Below, piece by piece: positions 50,570-60,880 of a stretch of 64,000 nucleotides of DNA. This DNA is from Pseudomonadota bacterium (GTDB lineage: Bacteria; Cyanobacteriota; Vampirovibrionia; Obscuribacterales; Obscuribacteraceae). The DNA is taken from the NCBI GenBank assembly GCA_021325555.1, contig JAJPGY010000003.1:45992-109991 (forward strand). The letters run 5' to 3'. Below the pieces are notes generated by a model that worked only from the letters and a program-made list of their open reading frames with translations, did not search any database and was not told the DNA's origin. Both the position numbers and the translations under genes were made by a program. Position 1 is the first letter of the stretch. Each line of letters opens with the position of its first letter.

Positions 50570-52291
50570 CTACTGGCCGGCACGGGCGCCGGACAGGGTG
50601 GCGCTGGCGGCCATCGTCTTGATCACCCGGTTGAGATCCTGGGACGGCAGCGCGAAGCTCAAATTGAAACGCTTCATGGCCGCCAGGTAGTCGTACTTGG
50701 CGATCAGCACCGCCACACCGCCGGCCAGGTTTTTCCTGGCGATCGTGCGGTAGGACAAGACCGTACTGGCCGGCTCGAGCCCGTCATTTACATAAAACTC
50801 AGCCACCTGGCCGCTCTCCACGGCCACGGACTGGTACGGTCTGCCCTTCTCCATCGACGGCAGAAGCAACGTGCAGGACCCGGGGGCGCTGTCCGTGAGA
50901 TTCAGCACCGTCGCCCGGCCGTCCAGGGCGGACACCATGATGAGCGCTCCGGACTTCACCTCCACCATGACCTTCTGGCGGTTAACCTCGCAGGAGACGA
51001 CCACCGGCTTGTCGCCCCCCCGCAGGAGAACGGCCCCATCCGAGACCATCAGCTCGTTGGCGCTCAGGGGAATGCAGCGCGCCCCGCGCGTGGGCATGAA
51101 GGCGGCGTTTGATCGCATGCCGGCCTCGTCCGCCTTCACGGCGGCGGTCAGGACCTTTTTGTCGCCCGGCTGCCAGGGGTGAGCGTCGGCCGAGCGGCTG
51201 ACCTCCGCCAGCCGCTCGCGCAACCAGGGGTCAGCACCAAACCGCGACGCGGACAGGACGGGATCCTTGTCCAGCGCATCCTTGAGCGAGAACATCCCCT
51301 TCACCACCAGGTACCCTTCCTCTCTGGCTCCCTTCTCAATGGTCTCCGCCAGCAGGGAGGCGGGAACCAGATCCTCGGCCACCGCATCTTCCTGGGCGAC
51401 GGTGAGCATCTGGCCGGCTTCCAGCCTGCCCAGCTCTGCGTTGGTCCCGCAGGCGTCGGAGACGACCACCGGTTGCCGCGGAGATCCGACAAGGGCCATG
51501 TACCGGGTCAAGCCGTTGGGCGCCGTATCGACAATGCCCGCCGACCCGGGCGGCATGACCATCCTCACCCGCCCGCTCTCGACCAGGAGATCGCGATCGG
51601 CTGAGCCGTTGGAAAGATAAGCCCGCCCGGATTTCATGAGAACCTCGCACGAGGAGCGCGCAAGGGCCAGCGTGCCGGGCATTCCGACAATGATGGTCTG
51701 GTTTTGCCCCGCCGGGCCGCTCGCGTAGGCCGGCCAGTTGTGCGAGAAGGTCAGTCGTCCCTGCTCGGCAGCCTTGTTGGCGCCGGCGGACCCTGCCCGG
51801 GCGGCGACTGCCCGCCACGGCTGCCTGGCCTGGGTTGCCGGCGGCGGCGCCTTGCCCACCTTCTCGGGGCTGGGAAGCTCGGGAACCGCTGGCATGTTCT
51901 GGGGAATGGTGGTGCACGGCGTCTTCAGCTCCCCGCTTACCTTCTGGAGCGCCGGCACCTTGTTCTCAATCATGGACAGGAACGAGTCGATAACGCCAAA
52001 GTAGCTCCAGACCCCTGTGAAGCTGAACCGGTTGTCGCGCTCGACCGCCTGCGCCTGCCCGTGGAAGAGCCAGGCGGACAGATCCGGCGGCGCCTGCATC
52101 TCCTTTTTCTTGGACCGCACGAGCCCTAGCTGGCCTCCCCAGGAGGTGGTATCGGTGGGCAGGATGGTGGTGTTGACGAAGGGGCCGCTGGTGCCCTGCG
52201 ACCACACCGGGACAGCGGCTGATAAAAGCGCGCCGCCACCGGAGAGCAAAAGCGCACAGCCTGAGAGGCTTGCTGTCCGTTTGATGTTCAT
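50570..52291 (-). CDS. secreted FecR-like beta-repeat protein
   Basis: 573 residues. Signal peptide MNIKRTASLSGCALLLSGG to VWSQG. The body has FecR-type strands: IIVGMPGTLALARSSCEVLM, LLVESGRVRMVMPPGSAGIV and, further on, VMVEVKSGALIMVSALDGRA and SVAVESGQVAEFYVND. Pro/Ala-rich linkers lie between. FecR domains in TonB systems sense at the outer membrane, but no FecI-like sigma or receptor is nearby; in cyanobacterial relatives such proteins stand alone. Confidence 0.7.
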   Translation of the reverse strand: MNIKRTASLSGCALLLSGGGALLSAAVPVWSQGTSGPFVNTTILPTDTTSWGGQLGLVRSKKKEMQAPPDLSAWLFHGQAQAVERDNRFSFTGVWSYFGVIDSFLSMIENKVPALQKVSGELKTPCTTIPQNMPAVPELPSPEKVGKAPPPATQARQPWRAVAARAGSAGANKAAEQGRLTFSHNWPAYASGPAGQNQTIIVGMPGTLALARSSCEVLMKSGRAYLSNGSADRDLLVESGRVRMVMPPGSAGIVDTAPNGLTRYMALVGSPRQPVVVSDACGTNAELGRLEAGQMLTVAQEDAVAEDLVPASLLAETIEKGAREEGYLVVKGMFSLKDALDKDPVLSASRFGADPWLRERLAEVSRSADAHPWQPGDKKVLTAAVKADEAGMRSNAAFMPTRGARCIPLSANELMVSDGAVLLRGGDKPVVVSCEVNRQKVMVEVKSGALIMVSALDGRATVLNLTDSAPGSCTLLLPSMEKGRPYQSVAVESGQVAEFYVNDGLEPASTVLSYRTIARKNLAGGVAVLIAKYDYLAAMKRFNLSFALPSQDLNRVIKTMAASATLSGARAGQ

Positions 52292-52435
52292 GATTCAATC
52301 CCTTCGCGCCCGTCCCACCACAGTTATACCCGACGGTCAGCAGTCTTTATTGACGGTTGTCAATACGACCCTTCTGATAAACTACTGGAGAAAAATTGCT
52401 GGCTGGCTGCGGGCCGGGTAGATACGGAGGATTGC

Positions 52436-52873
52436 ATGGTCGAAACCATTCAGCTCATCAGACAGATTGCCGTCAAGGCGATCGTCACTGAGAATTTCAA
52501 GAACCAGGTGGGCGCCGAAATCAATCGCAATCTTCAGCAGATAGACGCAGAGCTTCAGCAACTGGACTTCAAGGGCAAGCGGGCGATAGCCGACATCGAG
52601 AAGCGCGCCGGACAGCCGGTGGCCGCGGAGACAAAAATTCAGATCGAGACAATCAGAAATCAGGTGGAGGCCGAGAAGCTCCGCCTGCTGCAGCTTCGAG
52701 AGGAGATGCAGGGACAGAGCCAGGCGCTGGCCGAGCTGCCGCTGGGCTCGGTGGTCACCCAGTTCACCGTCGAAAATCCGGTCGAGGTACGCATAGGCGA
52801 GAACATCTTCCAGCGCCTCGAGGGCGGCGAAATTCTGGTCAAAGACGGGGTCATCCAGGAGATCCGCGTCTAA
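52436..52873 (+). CDS. YlqD-like protein
   Basis: 145 residues. A start like VKAIVTENFKNQVGAEINRN, a helical middle (QQIDAELQQLDFKGKRAIAD, QVEAEKLRLLQLREEM) and a C-terminal beta part (PLGSVVTQFTVENPVEVRIG then FQRLEGGEILVKDGVIQEI) match YlqD-type proteins of cyanobacteria and Firmicutes. Their role is unknown. GGAGG lies close before the ATG (52424-52432). Confidence 0.75.
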   Translation: MVETIQLIRQIAVKAIVTENFKNQVGAEINRNLQQIDAELQQLDFKGKRAIADIEKRAGQPVAAETKIQIETIRNQVEAEKLRLLQLREEMQGQSQALAELPLGSVVTQFTVENPVEVRIGENIFQRLEGGEILVKDGVIQEIRV

Positions 52874-52954
52874 ACCGCGCCGCCCGGAACCTGCGCCTCG
52901 CGGTTGCCAGGGCGCACAACATACGCCTCGTAGGGGCAAGGTATGCCCCGCCCG

Positions 52955-54130
52955 CTAATTCTCCAGGTAATCCTTCAGGCGCGAAGTAACATTCGACTGT
53001 CGCAGCGCCCGCAGCGCCTTCAGCTCGATCTGCCTGGTGCGTTCCCTGGTGAGACCGACCAGCCTGCCCACCTGCTCCAGCGTGCGCTGCTGCCCGTCAT
53101 TGAGCCCGAAGCGCAGAACGAGGATCTCCCTTTCGCGCGGGGTCAGTGTCGAAAGCACGCCGCGGATATCGCGCGACATTAGCTGTGTTTCGGTGGAAAC
53201 CTCAGGCGGCGTAGAGTTCTCGTCTTCGACCAGCTCGGCCAGCGAATTGTCCTCGTCCTCGCCATACGGCGTGTCGAGCGACAGCGGCAGCCGGTTGGCC
53301 GCCAGGACCTCCTTCACCTTGCCGATCGTCACCTTGAGCGCCCCGGCCAGCTCTTCCATGTTCGGGCGGCGCCCGAGCTCCTGCGAGAGCCGGCGGGTGG
53401 TCTTGCGCAGGTTGTTGATTGTCTCGACCATGTGCACCGGCACGCGGATCGTCCGCGATTTGTCGGCCAGCGCCCGGGTGATCCCCTGCCGTATCCACCA
53501 GGTGGCGTAGGTTGAGAACTTGTAGCCGCGCTCCGGATCATACTTTTCGGCCGCGCGGATAAGGCCGAGGTTGCCCTCCTGAATCAGATCGAGGAAGGGC
53601 AACCCGCGTCCCTGGTATTTCTTGGCCACGCTGACCACCAGGCGCAGGTTGGCTTGAATGAGCTTTTTTTTGGCGCCCATGTCTCCCCTGGCAATCCTCC
53701 GGGCCAGCTCGATCTCTTCTTTGGCCGTCAAAAGCTTGATCCGGCCGATGGACCGGAGATAGAATTGCACGGAATCCTCGCCAGGAAGCTTGCGACGCTC
53801 GGGGGCAGCCGCCCCCTCGCCCGCTTCATCATCGTCCTCCGATAGAATGTCCTCGTCGGACGCGCAGGAGAACGCCGAGAAGCCTGGCAACAGCTCCTCT
53901 TCCAACGACGTATCGTCAATCGCCTCTGTATTCTGTCTCAACATTGCTTTCACGATGGTTGAGCCCTTTCTGAGAGCCGCTTTTAATTCCTGCCACTGAA
54001 CCCGGGGCTTGGCGCCCCATCCAGTGGATCCCGTCTGACCAGAAATCGCCACCTCTGTCAGGGCTGGCTGGTTGCTTGTGCCACTTGGGCAGACGCCCCT
54101 CCCTATTAAAATGTTCCAAACCGTTTTCAT
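52955..54130 (-). CDS. RNA polymerase sigma-70 factor (RpoD/SigA group)
   Basis: 391 residues. Region 1.2 is [20 protein letters not shown]; region 2 includes [20 protein letters not shown] and the promoter-melting helix [20 protein letters not shown]; region 3 is [18 protein letters not shown]; region 4.2 is [20 protein letters not shown]. The N-terminus is short and acidic ([18 protein letters not shown]), without the long region 1.1 of E. coli. It would recognise TTGACA/TATAAT-like promoters, as seen in the -10 elements here. ATG 54130 has a weak ribosome binding site; ATG 53942 is an alternative. Confidence 0.93.
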   Translation of the reverse strand: MKTVWNILIGRGVCPSGTSNQPALTEVAISGQTGSTGWGAKPRVQWQELKAALRKGSTIVKAMLRQNTEAIDDTSLEEELLPGFSAFSCASDEDILSEDDDEAGEGAAAPERRKLPGEDSVQFYLRSIGRIKLLTAKEEIELARRIARGDMGAKKKLIQANLRLVVSVAKKYQGRGLPFLDLIQEGNLGLIRAAEKYDPERGYKFSTYATWWIRQGITRALADKSRTIRVPVHMVETINNLRKTTRRLSQELGRRPNMEELAGALKVTIGKVKEVLAANRLPLSLDTPYGEDEDNSLAELVEDENSTPPEVSTETQLMSRDIRGVLSTLTPREREILVLRFGLNDGQQRTLEQVGRLVGLTRERTRQIELKALRALRQSNVTSRLKDYLEN

Positions 54131-54246
54131 GAACGGGATTAACCCTGATCCTTATTTGCGAACTAACGAGTTTTGCTAGGATCACAATTCCTGGACTTGT
54201 AGACATCCTGTCCTTGAAACGTGGCCACCGGCACTGGAGACAAGAC

Positions 54247-55275
54247 ATGGCGGACGTAGGCAAAAGACTGCCGGAAAATGTCGCAGGTGAGTTCTTCGTT
54301 GATTCGACCTGTATTAACTGTCTGAATTGCAGCTCCATGGCGCCGCAATTCTTTCGCCAGGCAGGCGCGCATCAGGTTGTCTACCGGCAACCGGAATCCG
54401 CCGACGAGGTTCGCCTGGCCATGCAGATCCTGGTTTCCTGTCCGGTGGGGGCGATAGGCACCGTCAACCGGGCGGCGCTGAAGGAGGTCATGGCGGACTT
54501 TCCGCTGCTAATTGAGGACGAGGTCTACTTCTGCGGCTTCAATTCGCCGAAAACGGCCGGCGCCGCGAGCTACTTCATAAAGCACGCGGACGGCAACTGG
54601 CTCGTCTGTGCGCCGAAGTTCCTGCCCCAGCTGGTCAGCAAGTTCGAGGAGCTTGGCGGGCTCTCCTATATATTTCTGACACACAGGGACGATGTCGGCG
54701 ACTCGGACAAATATGCCGCCAGATTTGGTGCCCGGCGAATCATCCACGGCAACGATCTCGACTCCAGCCCGCAAGCCGAGATCGTAATTGAAACGGCCGA
54801 GCCGCTGACGCCGGCGGGTATCTCGTCGGACTTTCTGGTAATACCGCAGCCAGGGCACACCGAAGGGCACTGCGCGCTGTTATACAGAAACAAGTTTCTC
54901 TTCTCCGGCGACGAGCTAAAGCCGGATCGGGCCGGTCACCTTCTTGATACATGGGATCCATTCTGGACCTGGTATTCGTTTGAGCGGCAGACAGAATCGG
55001 CCGAAAAGCTCGGGCAGCACAAATTCCAGTGGATTCTGCCGAGCCACGGCCAGCGGATGAAGATTGACGCAGCGGAAGTCCCGGCGCTCGTGCAAGAGGC
55101 CGTGAATCGCGCGCGTGCGATCGCGGACACTGAGCCGATGACCATGGAACGGGTCAATAACCTTCGCGAATACGCGGCCGACCTTCGCAAATGGGGACAG
55201 GTTGAGTACGCTGAGAAGGTCGAGTCCCGCGCGGCAGCAGTTCAATCGAAGCTAGGCATGCATGGAACCTTCTAG
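54247..55275 (+). CDS. ferredoxin / metallo-beta-lactamase fold fusion protein
   Basis: 342 residues from ATG 54247 with GGAGA upstream. The N-terminal 4Fe-4S part has CINCLNC and a later CPVGAIG, as in bacterial-type ferredoxins. From about residue 85 comes a metallo-beta-lactamase fold: FLTHRDDVGDSD (usual HxHxDH, here HRDDVGD), PQPGHTEGHCALL, FSGDEL and the closing PSHGQR. Proteins of this layout are known in cyanobacteria and plants. They probably do redox-linked hydrolysis; the substrate is unknown. It is divergent from the sigma factor gene. Confidence 0.87.
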   Translation: MADVGKRLPENVAGEFFVDSTCINCLNCSSMAPQFFRQAGAHQVVYRQPESADEVRLAMQILVSCPVGAIGTVNRAALKEVMADFPLLIEDEVYFCGFNSPKTAGAASYFIKHADGNWLVCAPKFLPQLVSKFEELGGLSYIFLTHRDDVGDSDKYAARFGARRIIHGNDLDSSPQAEIVIETAEPLTPAGISSDFLVIPQPGHTEGHCALLYRNKFLFSGDELKPDRAGHLLDTWDPFWTWYSFERQTESAEKLGQHKFQWILPSHGQRMKIDAAEVPALVQEAVNRARAIADTEPMTMERVNNLREYAADLRKWGQVEYAEKVESRAAAVQSKLGMHGTF

Positions 55276-55329
55276 CCGTGGACTGAATGCTGCAGGGGGG
55301 CATGCCCCACCCGCTTTGGCTGGCTCCTC

Positions 55330-56322
55330 TTACTTGAACCGGCCGTAGCTGTGCAACCCGCCAAATCCGAGCGAGTTGAACCCGAGGTAGGTAAGCAGCG
55401 TCAGCAGCATGCCGGCGACGGTGACCAGCGACAGCTTCTCCGCCGAGCACTCGCGATGGATCCGCAGGTGAATGTATGCCGCGTAGCTCAGCCAGGTGAC
55501 AAGCGCCATCGATTCCTTGGGATCCCAGGACCAGTATGTCCCCCAGGCATGATTGGCCCACAACCCGCCGGTGATGATTCCGATCGTCAGAAGCGGGAAG
55601 CCGATCATGATCGCCCGATAGGCCACCTCGTCATACAGCTCGGCACGCTCGGCATTCACCCGCGTCCGCATCACCTGCTTGAGATTGAGCAGCGCCCCGG
55701 TGAGCCCGGCGATGCTGCCGCCGACAAACATCGCTTGCAGCACGAACGTGTCCACGCTGGTGAACGTGCCCAGGGCGATGGCGGTGCAGCCTAGCATCAG
55801 CGAGCCCAGCGACCAGGCAAGCGAGCGCACCCGTCCCGCCTCCCAGAGCTGCATGAGCCCGGACAGCCCGGCGAGGAAGAACATGGCGTATGAGCATATG
55901 AGCGGCGGCACGTGAATCTGCCGCCAGTAGCTAACCAGCGCCGGCACCAGCGGGCTTATTTCGTGCTGGCTTGCCGGAAGCCAGCTACCGTACAGAAACA
56001 TCGTCGCGGCAGCCAGGCTGGCCAGCCAGCCGAGATGCAGAATCGGATACAGCCGCTGCATGATTAGAAAGCCGCCCATCACGGCCCAGGCGAACCAGAG
56101 CAGCGACTCGTACAGATTGGCCAGGGGAAATCTGCCGGCGTCCACGCCGCGGGCGCCGATCGCCACCGTCAGCGCCAGGAAGCCAACCACCATCACGACC
56201 AGCCCCAGCTTGAGCATTAGCTCCCGGGGGCGCCGGAAAGCGTTGGAGCCGACAAATACCCAGAACGACATGACCGACGAGATACCGGCCGTATTGGTCA
56301 TCGCCAGTTGGAGCTCGGACAT
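55330..56322 (-). CDS. ccsA: cytochrome c biogenesis protein CcsA/CcsB (heme handling)
   Basis: 330 residues with about eight membrane helices. The WWD-type heme motif is NHAWGTYWSWDPKES, and FAWAVMGGFLIMQRL and PPLICSYAMFFLAGLSGLMQ hold further conserved residues. It moves heme to the outside for attachment to apocytochromes, with Ccs1. Its start overlaps the Ccs1 stop (ATGA). Confidence 0.94.
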   Translation of the reverse strand: MSELQLAMTNTAGISSVMSFWVFVGSNAFRRPRELMLKLGLVVMVVGFLALTVAIGARGVDAGRFPLANLYESLLWFAWAVMGGFLIMQRLYPILHLGWLASLAAATMFLYGSWLPASQHEISPLVPALVSYWRQIHVPPLICSYAMFFLAGLSGLMQLWEAGRVRSLAWSLGSLMLGCTAIALGTFTSVDTFVLQAMFVGGSIAGLTGALLNLKQVMRTRVNAERAELYDEVAYRAIMIGFPLLTIGIITGGLWANHAWGTYWSWDPKESMALVTWLSYAAYIHLRIHRECSAEKLSLVTVAGMLLTLLTYLGFNSLGFGGLHSYGRFK

Positions 56323-57752
56323 CAGATAGTCTCTCCTGCCAGGGTTTGCCCATCGCCGGACAGCTTTGCCAGAAGCGAGCTGAGGCTTTTCTCGAACGCT
56401 CTGCCAGCTTTCGCGGACCGGCCACCGACAGCCAGAATACAGGCATTTTCGCCTGACGTTCCCGCCGTCCCGGTTAATGCGTCATCTTTGTTTGCGATCC
56501 TCGCGTGCGCCCACACCTGCCGGTGCGGGACGGCGGCCAGCATGGCGCCGGCAATTATGAACACGAAGGCTGCGATGACCGCCGGGAAGCCGGGATCGCT
56601 TTTATATTGCAAGCCTGTTACCGGCACGACCTCACGATAGGTGAGATTGACTGATCCGAGCTTGATGCTCTTGCCAGGCGGAATCTCGGCCAGCAGCCGC
56701 GGCGCCCCCCAGTCCGGTCTCTTGGCGAAAAGGCGCAACGGCTTGACCTGATCGTGGACGGAGAAGATGAACATGGTCTCCTCGTCAAGCGGGAGAAATG
56801 CCGCGTAGACCTTGCCCATCTGGCGCAGATCCAGATGACGCACGTGCTCGTTAAAGCTGACCACAAGTTGATCCAGCCCCCAGCTCGACTGATAGATGTC
56901 GACCCCGCCGTATGACAGGGGGTTGTTCACGGAGATCTCCTGGCGCTTCAAAACGCGTCCTTGCGAGTCGACGACCGACAGATCGCTGTACCACTGCTTT
57001 GGATCGCCGCTTTCGTAGTCTTCGCGGCGCGTGGCGTCGACCCGCACACTCCAGTCGGGCAGCCTCCCGATCCACAGTTTGCTGTGCTCTGACTGGCCAA
57101 ATGTCAACTTTCCATGAAGCGGAACCGCCTGGAAACCCGAGAACCCCGTCCACGAGGAAACCGTAACCCCAGCCAGCAGCGTCAGCAGCCCAATGTGGGT
57201 GACCGTCCCCGCCAGCCGGCCGAGCTTGCCCCACTCGGCGGTAAGCGCGTCGGTTTCCACCCTCACCTGATAACCGCAGCGCTTCAGCCCCTGCGCCAGC
57301 CTGGCTATGCCGGTATGCGGAGCACCCGGCAGGGCGAGCTCGCTGTTGACCGTCAGCCGGGATATTTCACGCTCGCTGAGCAGGGGCATCGGCTGCTTGA
57401 GCAGGCGCGCTCTGGGAAACACCCGCTGGACGCTGCAGGCGACCATGTTCACGGTCAAAAAGCCTATCAGCAGCAGGAACAACGGGGTGTGAAAGATATC
57501 GGTGACCCCCCAGCGGCTCAGCTCCAGGGCGACGTCGGGACCGAACATGTCTATCACCTTTTGCTGGCCGACCTGCGCCTCCTGCGGGCACCAGGCGCCG
57601 ATGAGGACGACCGCCGCAATCAGCGCCAGCAGAAGCACCGTCAAACGCACCGAAGCCAGTATGGCAAGCCGGCTGCGCCCGGGTGGCGGCGATGTCTGGG
57701 CCGGTCGCGAAAGTGTCGGTGCTGTTGTCACGCGCAGATTTCCAGTTGCCAA
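56322..57752 (-). CDS. cytochrome c biogenesis protein Ccs1/ResB
   Basis: 476 residues. ResB hallmarks: LAILASVRLTVLLLALIAAV and GAWCPQE near the start, FHTPLFLLLIGFLTVNMVAC, RLAGTVTHIGLLTLLAG, and a long extracytoplasmic domain with KQWYSDLSVVDSQG and PLSYGGVDIYQSSWGL. A last helix lies near the end (FVFIIAGAMLAAV). It starts at TTG 57752 or GTG 57731; a -10-like TAGAAT lies just before the former. With CcsA it forms the system II heme lyase that the cytochrome at 43786 would need. Confidence 0.92.
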   Translation of the reverse strand: MATGNLRVTTAPTLSRPAQTSPPPGRSRLAILASVRLTVLLLALIAAVVLIGAWCPQEAQVGQQKVIDMFGPDVALELSRWGVTDIFHTPLFLLLIGFLTVNMVACSVQRVFPRARLLKQPMPLLSEREISRLTVNSELALPGAPHTGIARLAQGLKRCGYQVRVETDALTAEWGKLGRLAGTVTHIGLLTLLAGVTVSSWTGFSGFQAVPLHGKLTFGQSEHSKLWIGRLPDWSVRVDATRREDYESGDPKQWYSDLSVVDSQGRVLKRQEISVNNPLSYGGVDIYQSSWGLDQLVVSFNEHVRHLDLRQMGKVYAAFLPLDEETMFIFSVHDQVKPLRLFAKRPDWGAPRLLAEIPPGKSIKLGSVNLTYREVVPVTGLQYKSDPGFPAVIAAFVFIIAGAMLAAVPHRQVWAHARIANKDDALTGTAGTSGENACILAVGGRSAKAGRAFEKSLSSLLAKLSGDGQTLAGETI

Positions 57753-57928
57753 GCTGCGTTTTCAATTCTACGTGTTTTTCCAAATAAGAACTGAGAAAAA
57801 GTACATTTTTCGCGGCAATTTCAGGACCCTCGCCCCAAGCCTGCGGTGCTGCCCAGCGCCGGCCTTATCGAGACATCGGCGGCGGGACGCAATGACGTCT
57901 GCGCCCGGATGGAAATTCTAGAGGAATT

Positions 57929-58960
57929 TCAGCGCGTCCTGATGAGCATGACGTCGACTATCGATTCCAGCGAATCGCGATATGTCGAAGCCGGGAGACC
58001 GCGCAGGGCTTCCCGGCTCTGCTGCGCGTACTTTCGAGCCAGGGCAATCGTGGAGTCGGTGCCGCCGTTATCTTTGATCAGTTGAAGCGCCTCGGCAATG
58101 CCGTCTTCCCGGCAGACAGCGCGGGTCTTGATCAACTCCGCAAGCCGCCGCGCCGGCTCGTCTTCCCGTTGCAGAACGAAAAGCGCGGGCGCCGTGAGCA
58201 GTCCTTGAGCCAGATCTCCGCCGGCGGGCTTGCCCAGGTCGCTGGCGGTGGCGGTGACATCGAGCAGGTCGTCGACGACCTGGAAGCATATCCCCAGGTT
58301 CGTTCCATAATCTTTGAGCGCGGATACGACCTCGTCGCCGCAGCCGTTGAGAATCGGGCCGCTATGGCAGCCCGCGGAGAAAAGAGACGCTGTCTTGCAG
58401 ACCGATTTATAGATGTATCCATCCCAGTCGACAGCGCAAACGTATTGCTGGTTCATCTGCTTGATCTCGCCGGCGCAGAGATCGCCGAGTACCTGCCCGT
58501 AGATTCCCACGATCGCAGGATTCATCAAGCGAGCCAGGCAGATGGACGCCTGCGCGAACAAAAGGTCGCCGACCAGCACCGCAAGCTTGTCGTTCCACTT
58601 TCGATTGACGGTCTCCTGCCCGCGGCGCAGCGACGATTTGTCGATGACATCATCGTGGACCAGGCTTGCCGTGTGAATCAGCTCGGTGAGAACGGCAAGG
58701 ATGATGTGCCTGGGCGTAAGCTCGCCAAAGCCCGGCGCCGTCGCCCTCGACGAGAGAAGAACCAGCCCGGGCCGGATGCGCTTGCCGCCCGCCTTGAATA
58801 CCTGCGACAGCAGGCTGGCGACAAACTGGCTGTCGTCTATCAGGTTGCTGCGCAACCACTCCTCGACCAGCTTCATCTCAGCCGACACCGGCTCCAGCAA
58901 GGAGGCGAGCTCGAGAGTCGCGCTGCTTTCGGAAATCCCGGGACTCAATGTGCCAGTCAT
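57929..58960 (-). CDS. long-chain polyprenyl diphosphate synthase
   Basis: 343 residues. First Asp-rich motif HDDVIDKSSLRRG, second VVDDLLDVTA, with GKRIRPGLVLLSSRA near the start and a KPAGGDLAQGLLTAPALF stretch that sits after the second motif. It condenses isopentenyl diphosphate to chains such as those of menaquinone or plastoquinone tails; chain length is not fixed by the sequence alone (residues before the first motif are small, HTASL, which permits long chains). Confidence 0.92.
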   Translation of the reverse strand: MTGTLSPGISESSATLELASLLEPVSAEMKLVEEWLRSNLIDDSQFVASLLSQVFKAGGKRIRPGLVLLSSRATAPGFGELTPRHIILAVLTELIHTASLVHDDVIDKSSLRRGQETVNRKWNDKLAVLVGDLLFAQASICLARLMNPAIVGIYGQVLGDLCAGEIKQMNQQYVCAVDWDGYIYKSVCKTASLFSAGCHSGPILNGCGDEVVSALKDYGTNLGICFQVVDDLLDVTATASDLGKPAGGDLAQGLLTAPALFVLQREDEPARRLAELIKTRAVCREDGIAEALQLIKDNGGTDSTIALARKYAQQSREALRGLPASTYRDSLESIVDVMLIRTR

Positions 58961-59034
58961 GCCTGCGCTGCCAGGGGAAGATTGCCTAGCTTTCCATATC
59001 GATTGCTATCTAGTCAACAAAACAGCCACTAATG

Positions 59035-60741
59035 TCAAGCAGGAAGGCGGCGCCAGCTCACCAGCAGGAAAGAGCCGCGCTGCGTCACGACCCGGCAGCC
59101 GCCGATTCCGGACAGATAGTCGCGATTGGACGCCCTGGTGATAATGTACGCCCGGCCGAGCGCGGAGAGTCTAGCTTGCAGGGCCACCTTGTCGGCCGCG
59201 TTAATCACCTGCCGGCGCGTATAGAAAGGCGCTCCCGGCTTCCGCATATCGAAGACGATGATCGGATCGGACGATGCGGCGGCGTACCTTTCCATATCCG
59301 GCAGCGGACCCTCCCAGCAGTCCGAGACGGATGCCAGGGTTTTGTAACCGGCGAGCCCTGAGGAAACCAGCGTGAGAAACGCGAAGCTCGAGATGGCCGC
59401 GACCGGCCGGCGGGCCAGATACAACGCCAGAGCCATCAACACGATCACACACTGGACGGCGACATGGCCGGTCAATATGGCGTTCAAGTCCGGGGGGCAA
59501 TTGCGCAGCCTGTGCAAAGCGATCGGTCCGCCGATTCCGGCGATACCATATACGATGGCAAGCCCGGACAGCGGCACCAGGAGCCTCAAGTGAGAACGAG
59601 ACTTGAGCGCATCGTCGATCTCCAGCGCCACAAGGATAGCCAGTGCCGCAAAGGCTGGCAGCGTATAAGTAAGAAGTTTGGACACGCTGACGCTGAAAAA
59701 GACCAATGTGATCATCGACCAGCACGTCGCATACAGGCACAAGTCCTGCCCCGGCGTCACGTCCCTCATGCGAGCGAGCCACGGCTTGCTGCCCTCCGGG
59801 CGCAACGAGCGATAGACGGCTTGCGGGACGAAGACCGACCACGGGAAATAGCCGCCCATCATCGCGAGCAGGTGGTACCACCAGCCATGCTTGTGCGAAT
59901 CGACGTCCCCGGTGAAGCGCTGAAAATTCTCCCGCATGATGAATTCCTGAAAGTAAGCGCCCTTGGTCCTGGCTATCTCAATCGCGAACCAGGGGATTGA
60001 AATTGCGCCCACCACGAGCGCTCCCCAGAGCGGCTTGTAAAAGCCGAACGCTTCACGCAGGCTCCCCCGCAGGAGGTGATAAGCAAACAAAATGATCGCC
60101 GGGAGCACGACGGCAACCGGACCTTTCGTCATCACCGCCAGCCCCACAAGCGCATAGGCGAGCCACCGCCACAGCCGGGCGCGCTCGGCGAAGGCTCGGT
60201 AGAAGCTCATCATAGCTGCCGACAGGAGCAGGGACAGCGGCATGTCCGTGATGGCCATGCGAGCTGTTCCGACAAAAAGCGGCGCTACCAGCAGGGTGCC
60301 GCATCCCAGCACCGCCGCCCGTGTTCCCGCGTATCGGGCAAGGAAGCAATAGGTGCAGGCCACGAGAAGTGCCGCCGAACCGGCGCACACGAACCTGGCC
60401 GCGAACTCGTTGACCCCGAAGACATCGTAAGAGAGCGCCATCGCCCACATGACCAGGGGAGGCTTCGTGTAGCGCACGACATAGTTGAGAAGGCTGGTTA
60501 CCCACTCGCCGGTGTCGAGAATCTCGCGAGCCGGCTCCGCAAACAGCCCCTCATCTGGATTAAACAGCGGAAATCTGCCCAGCCCGGTGAAGAAAACCGC
60601 GCAGGCCACCAGAAACACCGCGCCGAAAACAGCCAGCTGCGTCCAGTCACCCGCCACCGGCGAAAGGCGCTCGCCGCGCGCCTGCACCACGTCCGTGGGC
60701 TGGCCGCTTTGCTCCTTTTCCGCCGACTGCGTATTAGCCAT
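59035..60741 (-). CDS. ArnT-like glycosyltransferase (GT39/GT83 family)
   Basis: 568 residues from ATG 60741, where GGGAAA lies close upstream; an ATG at 60777 is in frame. Typical opening LGRFPLFNPDEGLFAEPARE (the catalytic-type Asp-Glu), YTKPPLVMWAMALS, then about eleven membrane helices. This family moves sugars from polyprenyl phosphate to lipid A or proteins. The polyprenyl synthase gene lies just downstream on the same strand (74 bases), but the link is only positional. Confidence 0.87.
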   Translation of the reverse strand: MANTQSAEKEQSGQPTDVVQARGERLSPVAGDWTQLAVFGAVFLVACAVFFTGLGRFPLFNPDEGLFAEPAREILDTGEWVTSLLNYVVRYTKPPLVMWAMALSYDVFGVNEFAARFVCAGSAALLVACTYCFLARYAGTRAAVLGCGTLLVAPLFVGTARMAITDMPLSLLLSAAMMSFYRAFAERARLWRWLAYALVGLAVMTKGPVAVVLPAIILFAYHLLRGSLREAFGFYKPLWGALVVGAISIPWFAIEIARTKGAYFQEFIMRENFQRFTGDVDSHKHGWWYHLLAMMGGYFPWSVFVPQAVYRSLRPEGSKPWLARMRDVTPGQDLCLYATCWSMITLVFFSVSVSKLLTYTLPAFAALAILVALEIDDALKSRSHLRLLVPLSGLAIVYGIAGIGGPIALHRLRNCPPDLNAILTGHVAVQCVIVLMALALYLARRPVAAISSFAFLTLVSSGLAGYKTLASVSDCWEGPLPDMERYAAASSDPIIVFDMRKPGAPFYTRRQVINAADKVALQARLSALGRAYIITRASNRDYLSGIGGCRVVTQRGSFLLVSWRRLPA

Positions 60742-60842
60742 TTTCCCTGACTCTCCCGAGCCCGTAGAGTTAAGCATATCGTTAAGGATTTGATCAATCC
60801 TGGCTCTAAAGCCGTTCTTAATGTGAAGCTATGGTAAGGTCT

Positions 60843-60848
60843 TATATT
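60843..60848 (+). promoter_or_regulatory. -10 element TATATT
   Basis: TATATT 32 bases before ATG 60881, in an AT-rich divergent gap. No convincing -35. Confidence 0.35.
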
Positions 60849-60880
60849 GCCTTCGCACCGTCCCAGAGGTCCCGGCCATC

